Assembly: GCA_010093605.1 (NCBI GenBank)
Contig: MU004196.1
Coordinates: 522,255-586,254 of the forward strand
From: Lophium mytilinum
Lineage: Eukaryota; Ascomycota; Dothideomycetes; Mytilinidiales; Mytilinidiaceae
Reading direction: 5' to 3'
Length of the DNA stretch: 64,000 nucleotides
Shown here: positions 29,891 through 41,532 of the stretch, piece after piece
Layout of the letters: each line of letters starts with the position of its first letter
Numbering within the stretch: the stretch's first letter is position 1
Position numbers and translations under genes: made by a program
Notes under the pieces: model-generated
Told to the model about the DNA's origin: nothing
The model's input: the letters and a program-made list of their open reading frames with translations, nothing else
Databases searched by the model: none

Positions 29891-32167
29891 ATGGACCCTA
29901 CATCGCCATCGAAACCTTTGCTCGAGCCCCTCTCGCCAGACGGCCTTGGTTTGCAACACAGCTCAGGCGCCCGAGGTGACGATGGCGCTGTTACACCGAT
30001 TTCGAGAGCCACTCTCAGTGATCAGGGTCAGCATGACGCATATATGAATCCCGTCGAATGACTGCTAAGAATGCTCTAGATATCGCAGACGACTTGTGCT
30101 TTCCGCCGTTGCCGCTTTGCACTAAGACCGCCTGCTCGGATTCTGATCTGAAAAGCCCCTGGTCGCGGAAAATAATCCTATCGCTAGGTAGGTAGAAGGG
30201 TCGCTTCTATACACTACGCTCTTCAAGCTGACGGAAACAGATGGCGGCGGAGTCCGAGGATATTCTTCTTTGCTGGTTTTAAAGCGGATTATGTTCCTAG
30301 TCGAGGAGATTGAACTCGGGGCTAGACGTAGATGCAAGAAGGTACAGCCCGGTTCCGAATATACCTTCGTGCTCCGAACTAACCTGTTGGCATCAGGCCT
30401 CTGGCGAAGCAGACAACGACCCGAGTTCTTTGTATTATGCACCGAATGAAAGTAGCGCGGCCTATCCTTGGTCTGATTCCAGCGTACCGTCGGCTGATAC
30501 GTCATTGTGTCTGAGCAACGGGAACGTCACCCATATCGAGGATGAATACTCTGATGATGATATTTCAGCGAGTGTCGAGAAGACGTTCGCGTCAGATAAG
30601 TTGGTGAGCGCCTTCAAACCTCATCATTACGTGGACTATATCGCCGGAACTAGTACGGGAGGGTATGTTGTATGATTCTAGAGTCTCCAGTAGATATACT
30701 GATTCCGTCTTTGTAGATTGAGTGCGATCATGCTGGGGCGGATGGAAATGTCCATAGATGAAGCGCTTACACAGTACGATTTGGTTGGCAACCAAGTCTT
30801 CGGAAAACCGAGATTTCTCCACTCGCATTTTGCGCTGACGAACTACATCAAACCTAAGTATCACTCTCGTCACATGGAAAAGGCCATGAAGGCAGTGACC
30901 AAGTTTGGCTTAGCCAAGGAGTTGAGCCTGTCGAAAATCACAGAAGATACGGTTTCGTTCGAGAGTAATGAGCGGCGGTGTAGAACGTAAGTCCTTTGAC
31001 AGCGCGGTCGAACGTGTTATCACTGACCTTTACTGCTGCAGCATTGCTGTAGCTCACCCGTCAACCAACCGTGCCGTCACTCAGACCGCATACCTTTTCC
31101 GCAGCTACGACCACCTCCATCCGTCTCCTTTCTCGTCGCAAAAGAGGGCGCCAAACCATCTCAATCCCGGGAAAGCTAACCGACAACCTATCTGGCAAGT
31201 TGGTCGCGCTACATCCGCCGCTCCCAAATACTTCTCCTCGATATCCTTTGACAAAACGACCTTTCGGGATGGTGGTATGGTGGCAAACAATCCGTCGAAG
31301 GTAGCGCTGGATGAAATCGATCAACTGCACGAACAGAAACCCCGAGTCCTTCTCTCGATCGGGACCGGCGCAGTCGAAGACGATGACAGTGAGCGCCAAC
31401 TTACTCAAGTAAGCTACATTAAAGACTGGTCTCACATAATCGGGCTAGTGAGCGCATTGGCTACGCAATCAGAGAATACCCACGGACAGATGTTACAAGA
31501 GGTTGGAAGGATAAACAGGATCGACCCAAACGCCGCGGGCAGCAAGGGGGATCAATATTCCAAGCTGAAATATTTCCGTTTCAACGTAGATGGAGGCATG
31601 AAAAAGATTGAGCTTGATGAATGGGACCCTAGGAAAGATGGAGTTGCAACAAAAGCGACCATGCTCAAGCTCACAAAGCAGTATCTCAAACGGCCAGGTA
31701 CCCACAAGACCCTTCTCAAATGCGCCAGGGAGTTGGTCAGAGTGCGTAGACTACGGGCGAAGACAGATAGATGGGAGCAATTCGCCTGCGAGTTTGTGTA
31801 CTACTGCCCCGAAAAGATTTGCAGGAACGTCACGCGCACTTTCGTCACTCGTGAGGACCTACGCCGGCACGCCTACGATGCGCACTCTTTCGTTTGGGAT
31901 GTCGGTGTCCAGAATCATTCGAAGTTGAACTACGCGTGTTGCTGGGACGACTGCGAGTACTCGGGTGTGTACGTATTTTTGGACCGTAAGGAGTACCTGG
32001 AGCATCTGAAGGGCCATCACATACCAGAGCCGCCCTTTGCTACAAGACGCCAGCTTGAGGAATGGTTGAATAAGGGACGTAGGGATCAGACTGAAGCGCT
32101 TGAAATAATCGAGGCATCGAGGAGGACTCGCACCGGAATGGCAAGCCTGGGAGGAGAGGCTAGGTAG
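29891..32167 (+). CDS. patatin-like phospholipase with C-terminal zinc-finger-like pairs
   Basis: Six exons (29891..30026, 30080..30187, 30241..30341, 30397..30662, 30717..30986, 31042..32167) give 668 residues. Introns are 53-55 bp with GT..AG ends. All catalytic parts of the patatin fold appear: the oxyanion loop DGGGVRGYSS (made by the exon 2/3 splice), the nucleophile elbow GTSTGG (exon 4/5 splice), and the catalytic Asp in FRDGGMVANNPS. It would hydrolyse acyl esters of phospholipids or neutral lipids. An acidic Ser-rich insert (~residues 115-180) separates the first two motifs. After the fold, two Cys/His sets follow, C-x4-C-x15-H-x4-H (ICRNVTRTFVTREDLRRH) and C-x4-C-x16-H-x3-H, suggesting zinc binding. 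The start codon is the first in a clean frame; N-terminus is Ser/Pro-rich. Confidence 0.88.
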
Positions 32168-33301
32168 TCTTACGTCGTTTATCAAGTAGCGCCTCGAGCG
32201 GCTCGTGCCATTTCTAAGGGTATAGGCTAGGGATATTAGCCGTGGGCTATACTCTTTGCATCCGGTATAGTGAGTTAAGTCTTACCTGCTTATGGACCTT
32301 CTCAACCCTACACCGAGCATAGAAACGAGCAATGCAAGTCAAATAGCCAGGATACACAAACTACTCCAGTAAATAAGCTTAGACGTGATCACCATATGGC
32401 CGAACCTGGAGAAAATGGTGTTTCTTGGCGTTTTGTTGATACTGCCGAAATACACTGCGAAGAGACAATGGCTTTCTACTTATACTCAACAATTTGATTC
32501 AACACTTTGATTTCGGTGGTTATGCGAAACCCTTGCCTACCCAGACAAACTTTGTATTTTGGCAGTGAGATAGGCTGCGACAGTGGGAAGAATTGTGATT
32601 GAAACTGTGATGAGGCAGCGTACGACATGGAATCACTCACGGATAGCATTTTGAAGTGAAAGTTTTGAGGAGGATTTCGAGCGCGCGATGCGTAGAGCTC
32701 GAGAATGACTTTTTGCATTCCATTCGTTCCGTACCGTATACCAGCCTAACCGTCCAAATACGATGGATATCTTCCAGTACTGTAAAGAAGCCACGACGAG
32801 CATCTAAAATACACTCGAGAAACGCAGGGAAACGAGACCTATATATCAGAACCTGAAGCTTCAAAACAGAGCCCGAACCTCCAAGACAGTGCCTGAGCTT
32901 CAAACTAGAGAAATCCTCCCGAACTTTTCATGTTTTTGATCGACCGATAGTAGGTCTAAAGTACGCAAAGAGTCACGGATGCTGTGACATGAGGCTGCGA
33001 CGCCTGCAAGACCTCACCAAAACAGACCCAAGTTAAGACTAGACCGGAAAGGACCAGGCCCAAAAAGAAGCCCCTAGGAGAACAAGAAGTACTTGGAACC
33101 AGAAAGATGGAAGACTGCAAGAGGATCTCTAACCAGAGAATCAGAGTTCGGGAAGCACAACGCCATCGTACACAGCATCCCAAGTCGAGCAAACGTCAGT
33201 CTCAGGGGCTCAGCCAGCCGAGCCCATAGACACATTACGCACCCAGTGCAACACAAACATTAAAAAGTAGCAAGTAATAGTGTATTAAACCGGACACACC
33301 A
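32168..33301. other. 1.1 kb intergenic, convergent genes
   Basis: AT-richer with short frames on both strands. No gene or repeat family recognised. Confidence 0.45.
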
Positions 33302-34897
33302 TCACAACCGCTCACGCTCCCTTTGCGACATCTCTCGAATTAGTCTCTCGTCTCTAACGAGCCTTTCGCGCTCGCGTTCCAATCGCTCCAGACGCAGACC
33401 TGCGGAGATCCAGAACTCCTCAGGCACGTCGGGGCGGTCGGTAAGCTCGCGGAGAATGGCGCGCAGATGGTCTAGAGTAGGTTCCCCATCAAGAACAGAC
33501 CCACGAAGAGTGGAGTCGGTGTCGTCAAGAATGGGGCCGTCAACTACAAGAGGTAACCGAGGAGGTGGGGAGAGAGAAGATGAGCCGCGGGAAGCGCGAG
33601 ATTCATGATGGCGATAGGTGTGGTAAGGATTACGAGAATGCGAGCCAGCGCGGGAAGTGAAGGAATAGAAGTTGCGCACAAAGTGTACAGCATCGTCGGA
33701 GCGGTCCCGGACATGGCGCGAGTAGCGAGAAGGATTTCGGGCAGGAGCAGCAGACGAAATGTGCGCGGGTGCCACGGAAGATTCGGAGGCCTCGGTGTCT
33801 GAAGCGCCAGAATCTTCGTCGGAGCTCTCGCAGACGCCAGCAAGAACCAGTTCGGGAGAATGGACTGAAGGGATGGTCAGGTGGGTCCGCGACGAGGAGG
33901 CGGAATTGGAATTGGAATTGGAACTGGCAGAGCGAGAACTTGGGTGGGAGAAAGAGGCGGATGCTGCGGCGGAAGTGAAGGACGAGTCGGCGCTTGGGAG
34001 ATGGGGATCCGGGGCGACGGTAGTGAGCGTGGTGTTCCAGTAGTCGTCGACAGGGCTAAAGCTCCGCTCGCGGTCGCCCAGACCGTCGACAGTGCTTGCA
34101 GGGCTCCAAGATTCTCGAAGAGAGCTGGAGGGGAGCGGGCCATCGGCAATGGTACGGCGGCCCATCCGTCGGAGTGGTGGGAACCCAACAGGGCTGGCAT
34201 CACTTTCCTCACCGTCAGAGTCGACGACAATGAGCTCAGGGCGACTGCGAGACTCGACTCGAGTAGGCGGAGTCCGCGATCGACGCAGAGGAGGAAGCGC
34301 AGTGAAGCTGTGAGATGGGTTGTAGGCAGCTGGTGCGAAGTTGGGCGTGTACGCTGGCAGGCCGTCACGCTGCCTATGCAGGGAGCGCAGAGAGTCACGT
34401 TCCTCACTCAGACCGAAGTAGTGGTTGGCGTGGTCGTGGTAACCATGGTAGTCCCGCGCATGTCTGGCAATGGTGTTCCGGGCACGCTCGTGTGCATAGG
34501 GGGTATAGTTCCTCGACTCAGGCACAGGAGGCAGCGCGGCCAAATCGACGTCGCGGATCGAGTTCAAGTCAAAGTCGGAGGCGATGCGGAAGCCAGACTC
34601 GCCACGGCGCGGTGATCGCGTGTAGGGAGCGGTGGCTGGTGCGCCGTGGGGATTCGCAGATCTGCGGGCGCGACGAGGCACGACGGGCGAGCGCTGACCA
34701 CGACGGCGGATGGTGGAGCGCGACGATGCGGTGAGATCGACCTTGATCGCATCCTTGGACTCTTCTGGAGAGGGAGCGCGCCAGAGTCTGCGCAGGCTTG
34801 GGTCAGTTTGTTGTGGTTGGAAATCCGGGGGAGGCTGAAGCGCGAAGCCTAGCAGCGCAAACCACGGTTCGAGGCGGTAGACTTACGGGAGACCCAT
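33302..34897 (-). CDS. disordered Ser/Arg-rich hypothetical protein
   Basis: Two exons, 34897..34887 (11 nt, ATG-GGT-CTC-CC) and 34796..33302, give 501 residues starting MGLPLRRLWRAPSPEESKDA. The 90-bp intron has a GTAAGT donor and AAG acceptor. The protein is mostly disordered: an Arg/Pro N-terminus, an acidic patch (VVDSDGEESDASP), a Ser/Asn run (SSNSNSNSASSS), and a helical, charged C-terminus from about residue 440 (LDHLRAILRELTDRPDVPEEFW then RLERLERERERLVRDE). That end is the only part that looks folded, probably a coiled coil. No family recognised. It diverges from the folate-ligase gene with ~640 bp between starts. Confidence 0.7.
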
Positions 34898-35537
34898 TTT
34901 CGTGTCGCGGGGGGTTCAAATAAAGACGGAGGGGAGATGTGCAGCACGGGCGACAAGAGAGGGGAGATGCGGGATGGGAGAGTTGGTGGGGGAGAGTGTT
35001 TGTGATGGCGGCGTTGGCGATGGAGCTGTGAGGCCTGAGGTTGGAAGAGTTTGGGGGGCGAACCGAGAGATCCCCAGGCGTCAGCGAGGCGGAGCGCTAG
35101 CGGCCGCAGAGTAGGCGGGAGTCGGCCTCACTGCTGAAGCATGCTGGACTGCTCGGATGTTGGGACGAGTGTAAGCTAGTAAAGGGCAGAACTGAGGAAG
35201 ACAAGAAAAGGCAACTGGAACCAAGGTGTCGAGAAGAGTGCGCAAGGCTCTTTTGATGCTCAAACTCGTTGAGATGGGTCGGGACAGCGAGCACATGTTT
35301 CGAGATGGGAGCGCCGATCCTGGTGCGCCTTCACGCTTTCGGCATGCCGCTTTACCGGTTCGGCTCCGCCGCTGCACGACACGCGCCAAGCACGGCTTCT
35401 CAGCCACTCCCCGGTCTGACTCACCGCCCGTTGCGACTTGTGCAGGTACCGATCATGACTCTCCGTTTCGAAACACCCACCAAAGTTCTGCCAGGCAACA
35501 CCACGGCCAATGCTGCCGCGAGCATCGCCAGGCCAAC
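34898..35537. promoter_or_regulatory. divergent region between hypothetical gene and folate ligase gene
   Basis: Shared upstream region of 640 bp. A frame in phase with the folate ligase runs back to 35226 without a stop, so a longer N-terminal form (about 104 extra residues, Arg/Ser/His-rich) is possible; its composition is poor and the shorter start is preferred. Confidence 0.4.
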
Positions 35538-37144
35538 ATGATCCAGCCGGGCCTTGAGCGCATCTCCCTGCTGCTGAAACATACTCAGGCCCGAACTCTG
35601 CATCCCTGGAAGGCCATCCACGTTGCCGGCACTAACGGAAAGGGCTCCATATGCGCCAATGCGTCTGCACTACTACGACGCGCAGATGTGCGGTGTGGCC
35701 GATTCACCTCTCCGCATCTCATAGACCGGTATGTCACGTGCTGCCTCTGCTTTCGTTCTAGCTGCTAACGCCGGCTTGAAGATGGGACTGCATCACCATC
35801 GACGACGTGCCCGTCAAGCATAAGCTCTTCCGCGAGGTCGAGGACAGCTATCTCCAGTACAATGCGAGTGAGAATATCAAGGCCTCTGAGTTTGAGATTC
35901 TGACCGCCACGGCTTTCGACATCTTCGGCCGTGAGAACATTCAAGTCGGAGTTGTCGAAGTGGGCATGGGTGGCCGTCAGGACGCTACCAACGTCCTACA
36001 GGCGCCCCTTGTCACCGTTATTTCCAAAATCAGCCTCGACCATCAGTCGTGGCTGGGGAACACCATTGAAGAAATCGCCAGAGAGAAGGCTGGCATTCTA
36101 AAACCGGGCGTGCCCTGTATCGTCGACCACACAAACGACGAAGCGGTCAAAAACGTGATTAAAACTGTTGCCGAAGAAGTTGGCGCCGGTCCTATCCTGT
36201 ACACGGACTCGATAGAGGATGAAATGAAGACTTTCCCTGGCTGGGGGGAAATATTTGATTCGATACTCCCCCATCAACGAGTCAACACCATCTCTGCCTA
36301 TCTCGCTGTCCGCCAGACCCTGCAGTCTCTTGGGCTGCCCAAATTAGAGGCAACAGAAGTTGCGCCTGGCCTCAAGAACGTCGTTTGGCCCGGACGTTTG
36401 CAGAAGCTACAGCTGGAGCCCGTCATCAAGACAGAAACACCGATTCTTCTGGATGGCGCGCACAATGCAGATTCCGCCCGAGTTCTTGGCACCTATGTCG
36501 ACGAGTTACTCCGAAAGGACAACGGAAGCCTAGAAGACTGGGCGAGAAACAGATATGTGCATGACCACAGTAAAGGCGCTAGATCCTACCCAGATGCCAG
36601 CTTCGTGACCTGGATTCTCGCCATCACCGAAGGCAAAGATGCCGACGAGATCCTTCGGCCTTTGATCAAGCCTGGTGATGCCGTCGTAACCGTCGAATTT
36701 GGCCCTATCGATGGGATGCCCTGGGTGCGGCCGACGAACAGCTTCAAGCTGCTTCAGACTGTCCGCACCATCTGCGATGGACTGTCCTCTGAAAGATCCT
36801 GTGGGAAAGAGCTCGTCACAGCCCTACTCCACGCCAATTACACCGCGAGCCACGTTGGGTCTCGTAAAGCTATGCCTAGCCCCAATCGCCCTATCGTGAT
36901 TGCTGGGAGTTTGTATTTGGCGTCCGACATTCTGCGCCTACAACGAGATTATGATCCGACTGACGAGCACATCATGAAGCAAAGAAATGCTTTCACAAGG
37001 TTCTTGTCATTCAAGGAGCCATATGAGTCAGATGAGGAAGATTCTGGCCCCGAGAGCGACTACGACCCCGAGCGGGGACCATCAATTAGAGGAGCATCGA
37101 CGAGAGGTAGAGGTAGAGGTAGAGGGCGAGGACGAGGGGGATGA
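35538..37144 (+). CDS. FOL3: dihydrofolate synthase / folylpolyglutamate synthase family (FOL3-like), with RGG tail
   Basis: Exons 35538..35728 and 35782..37144 give 517 residues. The first exon carries the Mur-ligase P-loop [13 protein letters not shown] (~residues 31-43) and FTSPHL; the intron starts GTATGT and ends TTGAAG with a GCTAAC branch. Exon 2 continues [11 protein letters not shown], the family motifs [13 protein letters not shown] and [12 protein letters not shown], and [12 protein letters not shown]. The C-terminal domain motif is [11 protein letters not shown]. By similarity to fungal Fol3 it adds glutamate to dihydropteroate; polyglutamation cannot be excluded from sequence alone. 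After the catalytic domain there is an extra tail, acidic ([16 protein letters not shown]) then Arg/Gly ([12 protein letters not shown]). Most Fol3 proteins end near 430 residues, so this ~80-residue tail is unusual. Confidence 0.9.
37100..37140 (+). repeat. AGGTAG/GGACGA-type microsatellite in the 3' end of the folate ligase gene
   Basis: Short purine-rich units (AGGTAG repeated, then AGGGCG and GGACGA) encode the Arg-Gly tail. The repeat is in frame and ends three bases before the stop at 37142-37144. Repeat-unit slippage would change tail length between strains. Confidence 0.6.
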
Positions 37145-37998
37145 ACCAGAGGAATATGGCGGGTGAGGAACGCCCTTCTTTTCTGTGTTGGATTTTTCAC
37201 TGGATGATTGGCTGTTTACTTTCGTTAGCCAAGAGGCTCCGGGACATTGGAATTCGAGTAGAGCCGTCCAAGAATAGGATAACCTCACTCTACAAGCGGC
37301 GGCACATTCTTTGAACCGTATCGCTGCCGCACTATTTCGCGGATTCGCTATCGCATCAACCTCACCTCTCATGTAAGCAGCCAGTCCTCATCCTCGTGGA
37401 ATGAACACTCATAGCGCTCAGAGCAGACTGATTGTCAGTACATTGGCTACTCACAAGGAAATGTGCTTGTGGTTTCATAAAGTTGCTATCAATATGCTGA
37501 ATTTAATGACCAAGCATATTCGTTTACACTTCTATTGCACACGCTCAACGTGATGGTGGTAGTCTGTATGCGATGACTCTTGTGGCAAAAAGTATCTCAC
37601 TAAAGTCCATGCCCGCTTCTGAAACTGAGCATAATGGTGGTAACACGCTGGCCACGTCTGACAGCCGGTAGGACATATAGTCATGGCTAGGTGGCTTGTG
37701 TATAGGTAGAGAAGACGCTCATATGCAAGACGCGTCAAGTTCTACATGGGTCTAATGGGTCTAAAGCCCTCCGAAACTCGTGCAGGGCAAAGTGATCCTT
37801 GTTTAACTCCTCAAGACACTAGATATAAAACCTCGGAATTCTAAAGTGCTTGATGCTGGATCGGTCAATTTATGTGGATTATCAACCAAAATCAAAAAAC
37901 AATCTTAGCAGATTGCAATCTGGACTAGCGATGGATATTCAAATACAATGTTGCAATTGTTTTCACGAACTTTGAACCAGCCTGCGAACTTTGAAGGT

Positions 37999-38276
37999 CA
38001 CGTGTACGTTCGAAATAGGAAGGTTTCCGGATACCGTGGAGCACCGAGTCAAACTACAAACGTCAGCACTCTCAAAACGTCTAAGTTCGGCATGCCGAGC
38101 TTTGACAAAGCTCACGTGCGGGTCCGAAAAAGGAAGGTTTTAGGAAATCGTGGAGCACAGGGGCAAACTACAAAGTTCGACATGCTGAACTTTGACGTTT
38201 TGAGAGTGCTGAAGTTTGTAGTTTGACTCGGTGCTCCACGGTTTCCTGGATCCTACCTATTTCGGACGTGCACGTG
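37999..38276. repeat. foldback repeat: two direct units plus one inverted unit
   Basis: Each unit begins with CACGTG. Unit 1 (37999-38081 core) and unit 3 (38194-38276) are reverse complements over ~83 bp with about eight mismatches by eye. Unit 2 (38113-38196) is a shortened direct copy of unit 1 lying in the loop. Flanks carry repeated GAACTTTGAA (37968 on the left; near 38310-38320 on the right). No coding capacity. It resembles a MITE or a rearranged foldback element; no second copy of this unit was seen elsewhere in the window. Confidence 0.7.
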
Positions 38277-38463
38277 ATCCGGTCAACTCAACACTGGTTC
38301 GAACTTTGAACTTTGAACCGGCTTTCAAACTTTGGACGACGCATCACATGACCAGGTTTCTCGAACCAAGACCTCGTGGAAGTTAGTCGCGGAAACATCT
38401 TTAAGCTTGCGGCCTGCCTCGAGCTTATTGCGTCAGCGGCGTTCGGTACCATGCATCTTCCGC

Positions 38464-38491
38464 CATCGACATCGCCATCGACATCGCCATC
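38464..38491. repeat. CATCGACATCGC simple repeat
   Basis: Two to three copies of a CATCGACATCGC-type unit lie about 100 bp before the start of the Zn2Cys6 gene. Short and imperfect. Confidence 0.4.
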
Positions 38492-38586
38492 TTGCATGTC
38501 ACTCCCCCCACATCTGTTAAACTTACTTGGCATCTACTTGGCAGGGGATCTGATAGTTTACCGGGATGCGATGACCATGCTGCAAA

Positions 38587-40146
38587 ATGGTCGGGGTAGC
38601 AGGGAGATCAAAAGCGTGCAAGAATTGCACCAAGCGTCGCGTCAAATGCGGTATGGACCTTCACATTATTCATCTCCCAATATACTAACAAAGCGATAGA
38701 TGAAACTCGGCCAATTTGCAAAAGATGCCTAAAAGCGAAACTCACATGCGGCGACTGGCCGCCCTCCTTGACGGTGATCCAATTTGAAGGACACACTAAA
38801 CGGCAGCAGCAAACCCCAGAATTGAAGCAAAAATCTCCAATGGTAGAAGAGAGCGCCCTCGAAGTGACGCGCTTCTCAGATCCGTTGTCACCATGGTCGA
38901 GAATCATGATTCCGTCGGATGACATTTTCGTGAATTACACATGGGCCCACCTTTTGAGGAGTAGTGATCAGATGGACCAAACCGTCGTACCAGGAGTTGA
39001 CAGGACCCTTTCTGATCAATGTTTCCTTGCACTTGCAACTTCGTATTTTGGGAATGAACATTGTGAACAAGGGCTTGTGCAGCGGGGATTCCGACGTTAC
39101 AGTTCCGCGTTGAAAGGGCTCCACGAAGCGCTGTGTGATGTCTCCAAGTCTAAGACATACGATGTGCTAGAGTCTGTCATTGTGATGGCTTTGTTTGAAG
39201 TAATTCCGTTTCTCGCTTTGCAAACCTTCAATACTGATGTATACAGATGCTCATGTCAGATAGTTCCGATGGATGGATCGCCCATTCCCTCGGTCTGGAA
39301 AGACTGATGGAACTTCGTGGCCCAGAGTCTTTCCGAAAGCTGCCTGACCGAGCTATACTCCAGACATCGAGACCGACCGTGATATTTGCAGCAATTGTGC
39401 TACACAAGAGTACCATCCTATCCAACACGCGTTGGAAAACGATACCATGGGACGAGAACCCAAGTCAAAAGGATCCGTTTCAGTACCTCGTTGACATTCT
39501 TGCTGATTGTCCTCAATTGCTCGTTTTGAAAGATCACATGTATGCCTCGAAGGCGACAGAAGAAGCACAAACCCTCGCCAGCGAATTGGAAGAGCACACC
39601 CAAACGCTGCTGGCACAGCTCGAGATCTGGAAAGCATCTTGGGATGCCTCACAAGGCGATTACTACTCTGAAACCCCGGTCACAAGTAGCGCTCCCTCTC
39701 TGCTCTCGCCCAATGGTCCCCCAATCCCCTTCTGGACAACGAACTATCAGTACAACACACTTCGCCAGGCAAACGCCATGGCGATGTACAACGCAGCCAT
39801 CATATTGCTCCTGAAAATCCTCCAGGAACTCACGTACTCCTGCACTCTTCCATCTACCGCGCAATTGCTAGACAGAATGTATACTGCCGGCATCGAGATA
39901 TGCCGCAGCGCCGAATATCACCTCCAAGTCATGCGCGAGGGCGCGGGCAGCTTCTACATTCTTTTCCCGCTGCGAATGGCGTGGGATGCTGTCGGAAAGG
40001 TCGAACCTGCGATTGGAGTCTGGCTCACAGATGTATTGCAACAGGTTCAGTCTGGTGCTGTGGGAAGGTGGGCAATTGCTGGGTATTTGCTAAACATCAA
40101 TGCTCCTGCACCTGAGCCAGAGCAAGAACGAATCACAGAAAGTTGA
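38587..40146 (+). CDS. Zn(II)2Cys6 fungal transcription factor
   Basis: Exons 38587..38650, 38700..39199 and 39247..40146 give 487 residues. The zinc cluster is split by intron 1: KACKNCTKRRVKC in exon 1, then DETRPICKRCLKAKLTC in exon 2, giving C-x2-C-x6-C-x6-C-x2-C-x6-C. The rest is the helical middle-homology-like region of fungal regulators (TWAHLLRSSDQMDQTVVPG, LATSYFGNEHCEQG, HSLGLERLMELRGPESF, RQANAMAMYNAAIILLLKI). The first intron has a TACTAAC branch site and a TAG acceptor. By family knowledge it is a nuclear DNA-binding regulator; targets are unknown, and no metabolic cluster is adjacent. The foldback repeat lies 310-590 bp upstream. It runs tail-to-tail with the next gene, stop codons only 31 bp apart. 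Confidence 0.92.
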
Positions 40147-40177
40147 ACTTCTTATAATACAATATATACACTCTTAA

Positions 40178-41532
40178 TCAAGAAGAAGGATCGCTTCCCT
40201 CGGCTTCCCAATCCCAGTTGCGAATGATAATCCATCTCAAGGACCCCACCTTCTTCCTCTCCTTGTCCTCCCGCTTGTCTTGCTTCCGCTCCCTCTTATT
40301 CCCCTTCTTCGTCCGCCTCTCCAACTTTCGTTCCAGCTTGCCCCTTTCCTTTTCATATTCTTTCCTTCTCTCTCCTGATTTCTTCTCGTACTCCTTGTGT
40401 TTCTTCTCACTACTAGCACCACTCAACTTCCCCTCCGCCTTCTTCTCCTTCTTCGCGTTCTTCACATCCAACTTCCTCATCTCATCTTCCAAGCTTAGGA
40501 TACTCTCAACATCGGAGTCGATGCTCGAATTGTTCGAGTCCCAGGTAGCATCTAGCCCTTCAAGCTCTTCGGACGTACGATTGTACTTTCTCGCAGTTTT
40601 ATGCAGTGTCTTTTCGCGTTTAACCGCTTTCTTCTCGTTCTCCCGCTCTTTCTTCGACACCTTCCGCGCCTGCTGCTTCGCACCCAACTTATCAAGAACA
40701 TTCCTCCGCTCCGCCGGCGCCGGGACATCGAAGTCCAACGGCGCAACAAACGGCCTCAACGCTTCCAATCTCCGTCTCGCGAGCTCAACGTGCTCGCCTC
40801 TCCGACGTGCAGGCCTGTAACATATCAGTCAACACCACGAAACCATGTACACGCAAATACAACTGATCCAACTCACATCAACCTCCAAGCCTCCTCCTCA
40901 CTAATCCCCAACGCCTCAAGCACCTCCCCATCCTTCACCATCATACACCTCAACCCCCTCGGCTTCCAAACCTCCTCCCGCATCTTCTCCAAACACTGCT
41001 TCGTGCGGAAATAGCACGTCGCCGCCGTCCCCGCGCCCGCCAGCACCCCCAGCCCCGCGCTCACGCCCATCGCCCACTCGTGCGGCACGAAGCCAATTCC
41101 CATGCTCGCGACTTGCAGCACCTGGAACGGCGGCGACGGGCCCAGGCAGACGTTGATCGTGTCGAGCATCTGCAGGAAGGCGGACGGGGGGATGTCGTAG
41201 GCGGAGAGGAGGGGGGCGTAGGCGCGGGTTAGGGGGTTTGGTGGGCGGGCGCTGGAGCCGATGGCGATTTGCGGGATGGCGATGATGCGGGGGAGACGAG
41301 GGTAGGGGGAGGGGCGGTGGAGGGGCTTAGGGATTGAGGCTAGGGACGCCTCGAGGAAGGCGGCCTGGGCGGCTGCTTCTTCGTCGGCTTGTTGGGCTGG
41401 GGTCATGGGCTGGTGGCGCTCGTGGTGGGGGTTGTAGTCGAATGAGTCGTGGCGGGGTTCGGGGTGCTTGGGGGGTGTTGAGATGGCGGTGGAGTAGGTT
41501 GGGGGGGGATGGGAGGGAGGTAGGTATGACAT
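40178..41532 (-). CDS. conserved hypothetical protein with Lys/Glu-rich C-terminus
   Basis: Exons 41532..40877 and 40814..40178 give 430 residues; the 62-bp intron starts GTGAGT and ends TTACAG. The first ~110 residues are Pro/His-rich and low in order. The centre is compact, with a conserved-looking block NVCLGPSPPFQVLQVASMG and a Gly/Ala segment (VSAGLGVLAGAGTAATCYF) that could be a membrane helix, followed by KMREEVWKPRGL. The last ~200 residues are Lys/Glu/Arg-rich helix (KKERENEKKAVKREK and onward). Not recognised. The start codon is the first in the frame. Role unknown. Confidence 0.75.

Larger units (their letters stand above)
37145..38586. other. 1.4 kb intergenic with foldback repeat
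   Basis: Apart from the inverted/direct repeat cluster at 37999-38276 and GAACTTTGAA-type repeats around it, no gene is supported. It forms the upstream region of the Zn2Cys6 gene. Confidence 0.5.
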
